From positions 620,001 through 684,000 of the forward strand of contig NZ_LMLC01000002.1 in assembly GCF_001421805.1 (NCBI RefSeq): DNA of 64,000 nucleotides, read 5' to 3'. The notes under the pieces were generated by a model. The model did no database searches and was not told the DNA's origin. It saw nothing but the letters and a program-made list of their open reading frames with translations. Position 1 is the first letter of the stretch, and each line of letters opens with the position of its first letter. The translations under genes were made by a program, and so were the position numbers. The DNA is from Sphingomonas sp. Leaf34 (GTDB lineage Bacteria > Pseudomonadota > Alphaproteobacteria > Sphingomonadales > Sphingomonadaceae). Of this stretch, positions 26,822-34,597 are shown piece by piece.

Positions 26822-27311
26822 TCCGTGCGTAGCGGTCAGATGGCGGGATTGACCCATTTCCGGTCGCTCAGGTGCCTCTCTCCGCTTCCCATCTTCAGAC
26901 GCTCGCTCATGATCGCCCGACTAGCATCCTTGGCTGATATCGCGGATTCAGGGGCAAGACTTTGACTGGTTTAGCAGCGCCGGCCGACGATCACGGGTAG
27001 GCAGCCTTGAGCGGCAGCTTCAAAGCAATTAGCTATTTAGCGGCAAGCTCACCGGCGCCGCATGCGCTCAAATTCCACGACCAGGAACGCAATCGACCAG
27101 CCTAGCACTGAGAACAGCCCGCGGTTGATGCCTCCGATCGCCGCAACTTGTTGCCACGGTAGCCACCGCAGATTTGGAAATAGCCGAGCTCTGCGTGGGT
27201 GACGGCTGAGAAATACCATGCATCTAGGACAACAACTGGAGGTTCCTTTTCAGCTTGGGTAGTTTTGATGCTGCATGCCATCGGCCGATTTTGAGACTGG
27301 AGCGGGCGCCG
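26822..27311. other. Intergenic stretch with one 60-bp repeat
   Basis: 490 bases downstream of the small ORF and of the convergent SMP-30 gene. Apart from repeat copy 4 at 26851-26910, no gene, RNA or hairpin was found. Confidence 0.5.
26851..26910 (+). repeat. 60-bp dispersed intergenic repeat, copy 4
   Basis: Begins GACCCATTTCCGGTC, central CGCTTCCCATCTTCAG, ends GCTCGCTCAT; exactly 60 bases, the closest of the set to copy 2. Confidence 0.7.
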
Positions 27312-28226
27312 CTAGAACGCCAGCCTCAAACCCGGCCGCGCCCAATTGGCACTCGCCAGCCTGCCGGTCGCCGATAGCGTGACGAACGCGGTACGGTGGT
27401 TGATGCCGCCCCAACAGATATTGGTCGTGTAGGGATCATCCGTCGCGACGGTTTCGACCAGCCCGCCACGCGGCGAGATCACGGTGATGCCGCCCGTCCC
27501 AAGGGTCGCGACGCAGATGTTGCCGCTCTCTTCGACGCCGAGGGAATCGAAGAATGCATAGCCGCCGGGAGCATACAGGAAACGCCCCCCGCTGCCGCCT
27601 GACGGACCACCGCCAGCAACCTGCCCAGGACCGATGATATCGAACGCCCAGAGACTGCGGGTAAAGGTCTCGGAGACGTACAGGGTGCCTCCATCTGGCG
27701 ACAGGCCGATGCCATTCGGGTTCTCGAGTGGGAAAATGACTTCTCGACACTCTCTGCCGTCGGCCGTTGCGTAGAACACGCCGGTAACGTCGCGCTCGCG
27801 CGTTCGGGTCTTGCCGTGATCTGTGAACCAGAAGCCGCCATGCGCATCGAAAACGATGTCGTTCGGAGCCCGCAGCGGGGCATTGACGGCTTCGCTGTAG
27901 AGCGTTTCGACATAGCCCGTGGCAATGTCGATTCGTTCGATCCGGCCGCCGCCATAGTCGTCGACCTGTCCATGAGGGATCAGGTACCCGAACGCCTCGC
28001 GCCATGCGAAACCGCCGTTGTTGCAGCAATACAGCTTACCGTCGGGCCCCACGGCCAGTCCGTTCGGCCCCCCGCCGGGTTCGGCGACCACGGTCTTGTT
28101 GCCGTCTGAACCGACGCGGGTGACCCGGCCGGCCGCTATTTCGACCAGGATGACGCTGCCATCGGGCATCGCGACCGGCCCTTCTGGAAACCTCAGCCCT
28201 TCGGCGATTGTGACCAAATTCTGCAT
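27312..28226 (-). CDS. SMP-30/gluconolactonase-family lactonase
   Basis: 304 residues from the ATG at 28226 (a GTG lies one codon earlier). Six-bladed propeller repeats are visible: LRFPEGPVAMPDGSVILVE with the metal-binding Glu, GGGPNGLAVGPDGKLY, APNDIVFDAHGGFWFTDHG and ENPNGIGLSPDGGTLYVSE, which carry the metal-binding Glu, Asn and Asp of SMP-30 lactonases. It would hydrolyse an aldonolactone in the cytoplasm; no signal peptide. Overlaps the stop of the upstream esterase, so both are coupled. Substrate unknown. Confidence 0.88.
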   Translation of the reverse strand: MQNLVTIAEGLRFPEGPVAMPDGSVILVEIAAGRVTRVGSDGNKTVVAEPGGGPNGLAVGPDGKLYCCNNGGFAWREAFGYLIPHGQVDDYGGGRIERIDIATGYVETLYSEAVNAPLRAPNDIVFDAHGGFWFTDHGKTRTRERDVTGVFYATADGRECREVIFPLENPNGIGLSPDGGTLYVSETFTRSLWAFDIIGPGQVAGGGPSGGSGGRFLYAPGGYAFFDSLGVEESGNICVATLGTGGITVISPRGGLVETVATDDPYTTNICWGGINHRTAFVTLSATGRLASANWARPGLRLAF

Positions 28227-29203
28227 CACCGCTTACCGCCATGATCCGCGTTCGCCGCCGAGAAGCGATGCGCGGCGAGCCAGGATTCAAGCCACTGCGG
28301 CCATTGCGCCGATGGCGTGCCCGCGACGCCCATGCCGACGCCGTGCCGACCGGACGGCAGGCGGTGCAGTTCGACCGGGATGCGCGCTCTCTCGCACGCA
28401 TCGCGGAGAATGAGCGCGTTGTGCGGGTCGGAGATCGGATCGTCCTCGGCCTGGACAAGGAATATCGGCGGACAGGCGGCACGCACATGTGTCTCGACCG
28501 ACCAGTCAGCGCTCACCGCCGCACCGGGATGCGCGCCGATCAGCACGCGCCGCGTCGATGTATGGTCATAGGGTGGCTTCAGCGTCACCACCGGATAGAT
28601 CAGTGCCGCGACATTGGGCCGGGCGGATTGCCGGTCTATGACGTCCATCGGAGCATATGACGGGAAGTTCGACCGCGTCGCGGCCAGCCCCAGCAGATGA
28701 CCGCCGGCCGAGAAGCCCAGGACGCCGACGCGTTCCGGATCGATACCTAGCGAACCTGACCGCGAACGGATCAGGCGGAGCGCACGCTGCGCGTCCTGCA
28801 ACGGCGCCAACGGGCCATCCGCCCACCCCTCGCCGGGGAGGCGATAGCACAAAATGAACGCGGTGATGCCATAAGCCGCCAGCCACGATGCCGCGGGAAT
28901 AGCCTCCTTCCCCTCCTCGATCCGCTTGTATCCGCCGCCCCCGGCGATCAGTATTGCCGCTCCGGTCGGACGATGCGGCCGGACGACGGTGATCGTCGGG
29001 ACCGCGATGTTGCTGACGGCGCCGCGCCCGTCGATCGCGACCGGGCCGGCGGGGCCACCACCGCCCGGCGGCGTCGACCAGAGCGGCCAAACGTCCTGCG
29101 GCGGCGCGGCGCGCAACAGGGCGGGCATGAGCCCCGCTCCCGCGACCATTGCCAACGCGGTCCGTCGATCGACATTCCAGGGAGCGTCGGGTTTGATCGG
29201 CAT
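28226..29203 (-). CDS. Exported alpha/beta hydrolase (BD-FAE/acetylxylan esterase-like)
   Basis: 325 residues from the ATG at 29203, with GAGG seven bases upstream; the longer frame upstream has no such site. A twin-arginine type leader is seen (VDRRTALAMVAGAGLMPAL, Arg13-Arg14). The catalytic domain has an AGGGGYK oxyanion loop, nucleophile Ser in GFSAGG, Asp in QAEDDPIS, and His in PSGRHGVGM. This class deacetylates xylan or similar glycans, or hydrolyses feruloyl esters. Coupled by overlap to the SMP-30 lactonase, pointing to sugar-acid or hemicellulose side-chain metabolism. Confidence 0.85.
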   Translation of the reverse strand: MPIKPDAPWNVDRRTALAMVAGAGLMPALLRAAPPQDVWPLWSTPPGGGGPAGPVAIDGRGAVSNIAVPTITVVRPHRPTGAAILIAGGGGYKRIEEGKEAIPAASWLAAYGITAFILCYRLPGEGWADGPLAPLQDAQRALRLIRSRSGSLGIDPERVGVLGFSAGGHLLGLAATRSNFPSYAPMDVIDRQSARPNVAALIYPVVTLKPPYDHTSTRRVLIGAHPGAAVSADWSVETHVRAACPPIFLVQAEDDPISDPHNALILRDACERARIPVELHRLPSGRHGVGMGVAGTPSAQWPQWLESWLAAHRFSAANADHGGKR

Positions 29204-29291
29204 CGAAGTACCTCGCATTTGAGATTGGTGCTTGTCGGGGTCTTCGAAAGAACCTTCACGGCTATGCCGCGTAGGCACGCGGACCGGTCCC

Positions 29292-30341
29292 TTACGGTTG
29301 CGCCGCGGGGCCGCCGGGAAATGACGGACGCGCCCGTACCGCCATCGTACCGCGATCGGCATCGTAGAGGATATCGTAGGCTAGATACGGGGTCACACCC
29401 ATGCGTAGCTGCGCGGCCTGCTCGCCCGGCTTGTCGATCGCCGAGTATTTCGTCATCTGGCGGCGGTCGTTCAGGCGAAGCGTCATGCCGGGTGAGCGGG
29501 CGTCCGGCGCGCCGAACACGAACCGCGCAGGTGCGCCAGCTATCGCTTGCGGGAACATGCCCGCGTTAAAGACGCCGATCCCAGGTGCGCCAGTATCCAG
29601 TGTCGCGTTCCCGCAAGCACGCGCGGGCCTTGGCGTCGGCCGGTACAGGCATGCCAGCACCTGACCGGGGTTTTGCCCTGACGGCACCTGGCGGAAGCCG
29701 GCTTCGTCACGCGCGTTCGGGTTCAGCATCAGCGTGCCAGGTCGCCCCGATCCGGGTTGCGGCAGGCTGACGATCCAGCGGTGAATGCCGAGCTGGACGA
29801 ACGGATTGCGTGGGATCGCGTCAAGATTGGGCTTGATGCCGATGATCCCGAGAAAGCCTTCGCCGGGAAGACCGTCGCCCATCACCCGGTATCGCCCGAT
29901 ACCCAGCCTGGCCGCACATGCGTTGCCTCCCTTTGCGCAATGGACACCGAGCACCTGTTGAACGCCGATGACGGCGGACCGGTTGCCGACCCCGATCTGG
30001 CCACGGGCAATCGGGCCATCGAGCACGACGCCGCTGCCGAACGGTTCGTGATTGGCCTTGCCGGTCGACTGCAACCCAGCCTGTGCGTCTGGCAGAAGAC
30101 GCAACCCTGCCGATCCGGTATCAAGTCCGACTAGCACGGGTTGGCCACCGACCGAGATCGGTATCGCGTACCGGGTGGTGCCGTTGCTGAGTTGAAGCTG
30201 GCGGATCGGCACCTCCGCGCGTCCAGAAGCCGGTCCGGAGCGAAAGTCTCCATCGACGCGCTGCGCGATCAGCGGCGGCGACGCAGCCATGGTCATCACC
30301 ACTGCGCTGACAACGCCTGACGCGGTCCTTCGATAGGTCAT
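29292..30341 (-). CDS. Exported pepsin-like aspartic protease candidate with two DTG motifs
   Basis: 349 residues from the ATG at 30341, with AAGGA nine bases upstream. Signal peptide to about LIAQ (27). Two catalytic-type motifs: VGLDTGSAGLRLL (Asp74) and ATLDTGAPGIGVF (Asp249), 175 residues apart, near the spacing in bilobed pepsins. Between them GFLGIIGI, NPFVQLGIHRWIVSL and PGTLML resemble the pepsin sequence after the flap. Single-DTG retropepsin-like domains are common in bacteria; a two-DTG single chain is rare. Four Cys in the central part could form disulfides. Periplasmic or secreted; substrate unknown. Confidence 0.7.
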   Translation of the reverse strand: MTYRRTASGVVSAVVMTMAASPPLIAQRVDGDFRSGPASGRAEVPIRQLQLSNGTTRYAIPISVGGQPVLVGLDTGSAGLRLLPDAQAGLQSTGKANHEPFGSGVVLDGPIARGQIGVGNRSAVIGVQQVLGVHCAKGGNACAARLGIGRYRVMGDGLPGEGFLGIIGIKPNLDAIPRNPFVQLGIHRWIVSLPQPGSGRPGTLMLNPNARDEAGFRQVPSGQNPGQVLACLYRPTPRPARACGNATLDTGAPGIGVFNAGMFPQAIAGAPARFVFGAPDARSPGMTLRLNDRRQMTKYSAIDKPGEQAAQLRMGVTPYLAYDILYDADRGTMAVRARPSFPGGPAAQP

Positions 30342-30401
30342 GGGTGTCGTTCCTTGTATCACGTCTCGCTGGGCAACGATTGCGGTGTGCGCCGCGCCCG
30401 C

Positions 30402-30920
30402 CTATTGCTCGCCGGACGCCTTCTTCAGGCTTGCAAGCGCCGCGGAAGACCCTGCGAGCACACGCGTTACCAGCCTGCCGTCCGAAGATGCGGGCTTCGC
30501 AGCATACGCCTCGGCATAGCTGCCCGAGGTCGCCATGCTGAACCCCAGGTCGACGAGTTTGCCCTGCGCATATCGGCGAGCGAGCATTCGACGCGAGACG
30601 GCCGTCCCCAGTACCTTGGGATTGGGATCGAGCCAGACGGTCCCGTGGGAGTCCGCTTTGCCGATGTGGCAATCTATCGGCTGCGCGGTCTGCTCACCGT
30701 TGTTCATGCGTGCGACGCAGGTGCCATGATCCGCGCAGAACGAGAGCCCGGTCGCATCGCGCCGAACGAAGTCCGCCGTCACGATCTGACCGGTCCTCAA
30801 CCGGTTCCCGCTATCGTCGGCGACGGGGCGCAGGATCCTGACCTTGCACTCGGGCGTCTCCCTCGCGATCGCCGCAGTGGAGAGGAAAGGCAGGACGACG
30901 AGCAGGCCAAACAATTTCAC
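30402..30920 (-). CDS. Exported hypothetical protein
   Basis: 172 residues from a GTG at 30920 with GGAGA seven bases upstream; the upstream part of the open frame lacks a signal. Leader KLFGLLVVLPFLSTAAIA, cleaved near AIA. The mature protein has five Cys (PECKV, LSFCADHGTC with two, IDCHI). No known domain. Placed directly upstream of the pepsin-like gene on the same strand with 60 bases between; it could be a partner, inhibitor or substrate, but that is only position-based. Confidence 0.6.
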   Translation of the reverse strand: MKLFGLLVVLPFLSTAAIARETPECKVRILRPVADDSGNRLRTGQIVTADFVRRDATGLSFCADHGTCVARMNNGEQTAQPIDCHIGKADSHGTVWLDPNPKVLGTAVSRRMLARRYAQGKLVDLGFSMATSGSYAEAYAAKPASSDGRLVTRVLAGSSAALASLKKASGEQ

Positions 30921-30965
30921 GGGGTTTCTCCGTATTGTGACTATCAAACACATAAATAGCGGCGC

Positions 30966-32075
30966 TCAGGCCGGTAGCGGTGGTCCCTGCGACACGCCGA
31001 GCCGCGAGTCCGCGAGGCCGACGAACAGCCACCAGCGGCCGGCGAACGCCACGAGCCCCTGCGCGAAACACACATTGCCGACCTGCCCCGCGGCTTCCGC
31101 CGGGTCGATGCGCAGGAAAGGCTCCGGCAAGCGCCCGATCACCGCGCTCGGATCGCGCGCGTCGAGCAGCATCTGTCCGGGCTGGTAGGCGAACGGCGGC
31201 GCGTCGGCGACGCCGCCGTCGAAATGGTTGGTGCCGTTGTAGATCAGCACAATGCCGTCATGGGTCAGGACCGCGGGGGGCCCCGGTTCGGTCAACAGCG
31301 AGTCGAACCGGTGACCACGCGGCCCGGCGATCGCGCGCAGGCCGCGCGGCCCCTCAATCCGATCGATCGTCCAATGTCCCATCAGGCCGCTCGCACTCGG
31401 ATCCCAGGTTAGATAGCGATCGGGCGCGGTTTCCGATTCCAGCGGCGTCCAGCGGATCAGGTCGGTGGAGGTGGCGGCAAAGACCATGCCTTCCCCCCAA
31501 TACATCCAGTAGCGACCGTCGATCCGAGCCGCGACGAGCCGCCCATCGACTAGCGCGGTCACGATCGCACCCGCTTTCGTCGGTCGGCGGACATAGGGCG
31601 AGCCGGCAAAGGCTGGGCCGTGCTTGGTCCAAGTCCGCAGGTCAGGCGAGGTGGCGACGAACAGGCATCCGACCTTGCCGTCGAACGCGGTGTAGGTGCA
31701 AACGAAGCCGCCATCAGGTGACGCGACGACACGCGGGTCCTCCACGCCGCCGGGCCATTCCCATGCCTGCCAGCGGTCGTCGGCGGGAAACAGCACAGGC
31801 TCCGGATCGATATCGAAATGGACCCCGTCGATGCTGGTCGCGAGACCGATGCGCGAAGTACCGGCGTAGCGGCCGACGCGATCCTCGCCACGAACCAGCA
31901 GGCAGATCTTCCCCTCATGCACAACTGCACCGGGGTTGAAGATGTCCTTTTCGGCCCAGGCAATACGTCGCCCGGCCAGGGGGCAGTCGAACGCGATGTC
32001 GGCACGCTGCTCCAGAATGCGGCGCGGCGGCGCGAACGGTCCGATGCTCCAATCAGGCTGCTTGGGGATCGTCAT
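30966..32075 (-). CDS. GH130-family beta-mannoside phosphorylase or mannosidase
   Basis: 369 residues, no signal peptide, so cytoplasmic. Five-bladed propeller with FNPG (46-49), LLVRGED (59-65) and GVEDPRVV, whose Asp113 matches the GH130 general acid. GH130 enzymes phosphorolyse beta-mannosides to mannose-1-phosphate, while some members are hydrolases; which applies depends on phosphate-binding residues I cannot align here. Overlaps the ROK kinase by four bases. The kinase and the GPH symporter form one operon with it. Confidence 0.85.
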   Translation of the reverse strand: MTIPKQPDWSIGPFAPPRRILEQRADIAFDCPLAGRRIAWAEKDIFNPGAVVHEGKICLLVRGEDRVGRYAGTSRIGLATSIDGVHFDIDPEPVLFPADDRWQAWEWPGGVEDPRVVASPDGGFVCTYTAFDGKVGCLFVATSPDLRTWTKHGPAFAGSPYVRRPTKAGAIVTALVDGRLVAARIDGRYWMYWGEGMVFAATSTDLIRWTPLESETAPDRYLTWDPSASGLMGHWTIDRIEGPRGLRAIAGPRGHRFDSLLTEPGPPAVLTHDGIVLIYNGTNHFDGGVADAPPFAYQPGQMLLDARDPSAVIGRLPEPFLRIDPAEAAGQVGNVCFAQGLVAFAGRWWLFVGLADSRLGVSQGPPLPA

Positions 32076-32968
32076 GCGAAATCCTTCAGACGCGCAGGGA
32101 CCAAGCCCCGCGCAATCAATAGAGCGCCGTCGAGACCGGCATCTTCCAGCATGGCCGGACGGATGAAGTCGGCAGCGGTGGCGGCTGGTCCGATGCCGTA
32201 GCCGCGAACCGCTTCGGCAAAGGCGGAGCGGATGGCCGCCAGCATCGACGGTGCACGGCCAATCCCGCCACCGATCACGATCCGGTGCGGCGACCAGGCG
32301 AGCACGATCGCGACGAGCAACTGGGCGATATAGCCTGCGGTCAGATCACGCACGTCCTCGCGGGCGATCAGCGTCTCGCCCGTGCCCAAACGCTGCGCTA
32401 CTGCTGGACCGGCAGCGAGCCCCTCGGCGCAATCGTCGTGGAACGGGCAAGTCGACGGCATGATATCGCCGCGCCGCCGGACGATCCTCAGATGACCGAT
32501 CTCTGGATGCAGGGCACCACGCAGCGTACCCGTTGCGGTGGCAAGCCCTGCGCCGATCCCCGTCCCGATCGTCACATAGGCGACGCTGGTACAGCCCTGC
32601 CCTGCCGCGAGTTCACGCTCGGCCGTGGCGGCAGCGTTGACGTCCGTATCGACTGCCACCAGTATGTTCAGCGTCTCGGCGAGTTCGGCGCGCAGGTTGC
32701 TGCCGGTCCACCCAGGCTTCGCGGTGGCCAGCATTTTGCCATATTCGGGGTGAGCAGCGTCAATCAGGATCGGCCCGAACGCCGAGATACCGACTGCGAC
32801 TAGCGGATCATCGCTGACGTCGAGCGAGCGAGCGAACGCCACAAGGCCAGTCAGTGCGGCTTCGGGCGTGGTGGTCGGCCAGCGACCACTCGCCATTACC
32901 ATGCCACCGGCCGCCACGATGCGCGCGACGATCTTGGTCCCGCCGGTCTCGATCGCGAGCCAGCTCAT
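32072..32968 (-). CDS. ROK-family sugar kinase (fructokinase/mannokinase type)
   Basis: 298 residues starting at MSWLAIETGGTKIVARI (ATG at 32968; the longer frame lies within the symporter gene). ROK signs: N-terminal phosphate-binding ETGGTKI, VDTDVNAAATAERELAAGQG, VTIGTGIGAG, and the zinc-type ROK motif HPEIGHLRIVRR followed by CPFHDDCAEGLAAG with Cys and His ligands. It would phosphorylate mannose or fructose set free by the neighbouring glycosidase or imported by the symporter. Overlaps both neighbours by four bases. Confidence 0.88.
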   Translation of the reverse strand: MSWLAIETGGTKIVARIVAAGGMVMASGRWPTTTPEAALTGLVAFARSLDVSDDPLVAVGISAFGPILIDAAHPEYGKMLATAKPGWTGSNLRAELAETLNILVAVDTDVNAAATAERELAAGQGCTSVAYVTIGTGIGAGLATATGTLRGALHPEIGHLRIVRRRGDIMPSTCPFHDDCAEGLAAGPAVAQRLGTGETLIAREDVRDLTAGYIAQLLVAIVLAWSPHRIVIGGGIGRAPSMLAAIRSAFAEAVRGYGIGPAATAADFIRPAMLEDAGLDGALLIARGLVPARLKDFA

Positions 32969-34461
32969 GCTGTTACCGTCACGCGTCGTGCGTCGAGATC
33001 GCGGAGGATGCCCGCATGCCGTGTGGCGTCCAGCCGGTAGAAGAAACACGTCGATGCGGCCGCGAGCGCGAGCAGCCCTGCGCCCGGACCGTTGATGATG
33101 CCTATCCACATCACCGTATCGGGCGCCAGATGCACCGCGCCACTGCCGGCACTCCTGAACCCGATCGCCTGTAACGCGATCCCCGACACCAGCGAACCGA
33201 TCCCGGCGGCGGCCTTGGTCGCGAACGCCCAGCCGGCGAAGTACAAGCCTTCGCGACGCGCGCCGAACAGATGTTCGTGCTCGTCAGCGGCGTCCGCCAT
33301 CATCGAAGCGAACGCAATCCCTGCCGCCGCCATCAGCACGCCGCCGATCAAGACCGAACCCGAGAGGACGAGGACGAGCGTCTCGCCCTCGAACGGGAAC
33401 AGCCCGATCAGGCGCAGCGCGGTCGGCAGCGACGTCGAGAGCGCGAGGCCGATCATGCCGATCAGCAGTACCGTACGCTTCTCAATGCGCGCCAGCATCG
33501 GCGCGGCGAGTGGCGCACCCAGCAAAAGCCCGCCGAACAGCGACAACGTCACCATCTGCATCTGGCCCGCCGTCATCCCCCAGAAATAGGTGTTGGCGTG
33601 GATGCCGAGTGTGCTGTGGATCGCCAGCGAGGTGAACAGTAACAGTGCACCGACGAACAGCGTGCGGAACGACTGGTTGCGAAAGATCTCGCCGACCTCG
33701 GCGGCCAGCCGGTGGTGGATGCGTCCCGTATCGACCAGCGGGGGATGCTGGCGATGCTGCATCGACGACAGCGCGCGCATGCCGATCACGGCGCCTATGG
33801 CCGCCACCAGGGCCATGCTGAGCGCCAGCGGCAGATAGCCGGACCGGCGCGCCAATCCCCCCGCCCCGCTGAGGAACACGCCGAAGCCGAGCACGATGGC
33901 GACCAGCGCGCCGAGCATTGCAAAGCCCCAGCGCCACATCGCGATCGACGACCGCTCCGCATAGTCGTCGCTTAGCTCGGCGCCGACCGCGTTATAGGGC
34001 AGCAAAAACAGCGAGATCGAAATCCGCAATCCGATCGACAATGCCGTCAGCCACGCGAACAGCGCAAGCTGGCTCCAGCCCACAGGCAGGGCGAAGATCA
34101 GGACGAGGAACAGCGCAGTACCCGGCAGGCCGATCATCATGAACGGCAACCGCCGGCCGAACCGCGACCGCCAACCGTCCGAAAGCGAGCCGATCAGCGG
34201 ATCGACCACCGCATCCACGACCAGGCCGGCAGCCAGAGCCACACCCGCCAGCGCCGCCGACAGGCCCGCCACGGTCGTCACATAAAAGAACAGGAAGATG
34301 CCGACGCCTTGGCTGGCGATGCCGTCGAGCAACGCGCCCGCCGCATAACCGAGCTTCGGCGCCATCGTCAGCGGCGTCATGCCACGGCCTGCGGTGGCAA
34401 CTGCACCGCGACCGCTGTCCGCCGCCTGGACGGCGTGGTCGTTGCACAACGACTCGTCCAT
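32965..34461 (-). CDS. GPH-family sugar:cation symporter (MFS)
   Basis: 498 residues from the ATG at 34461 (GGAG six bases upstream); an ATG at 34473 lacks a ribosome site. Twelve membrane spans. Glycoside-pentoside-hexuronide family features: KLGYAAGALLDGIAS, DAVVDPLIGSLSDGWRSRFGRRLPFM in the second loop, and LPYNAVGAELSDDYAERSSIAMWRW. Inner-membrane import of the oligo- or disaccharide handled by GH130. Divergent from the TonB receptor with a 136-base shared promoter region. Confidence 0.9.
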   Translation of the reverse strand: MDESLCNDHAVQAADSGRGAVATAGRGMTPLTMAPKLGYAAGALLDGIASQGVGIFLFFYVTTVAGLSAALAGVALAAGLVVDAVVDPLIGSLSDGWRSRFGRRLPFMMIGLPGTALFLVLIFALPVGWSQLALFAWLTALSIGLRISISLFLLPYNAVGAELSDDYAERSSIAMWRWGFAMLGALVAIVLGFGVFLSGAGGLARRSGYLPLALSMALVAAIGAVIGMRALSSMQHRQHPPLVDTGRIHHRLAAEVGEIFRNQSFRTLFVGALLLFTSLAIHSTLGIHANTYFWGMTAGQMQMVTLSLFGGLLLGAPLAAPMLARIEKRTVLLIGMIGLALSTSLPTALRLIGLFPFEGETLVLVLSGSVLIGGVLMAAAGIAFASMMADAADEHEHLFGARREGLYFAGWAFATKAAAGIGSLVSGIALQAIGFRSAGSGAVHLAPDTVMWIGIINGPGAGLLALAAASTCFFYRLDATRHAGILRDLDARRVTVTA

Positions 34462-34597
34462 CAACCTCTCCATTTTTATCGTTGGCGGCGATGTAGCACT
34501 TCTCAATACGATCACAACAAAAAGAATGGACGTTTTGTTTATGACCATGTAGAGAACCGTATATCGGCGGCATTCGATCGTCGAACGGAGGGGAAGC

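Noticed and set aside
34573-34585. Short dyad TTCGA-TCG-TCGAA before the second TonB receptor
   Set aside because: Only five-base arms and no second copy; common by chance in GC-rich sequence.
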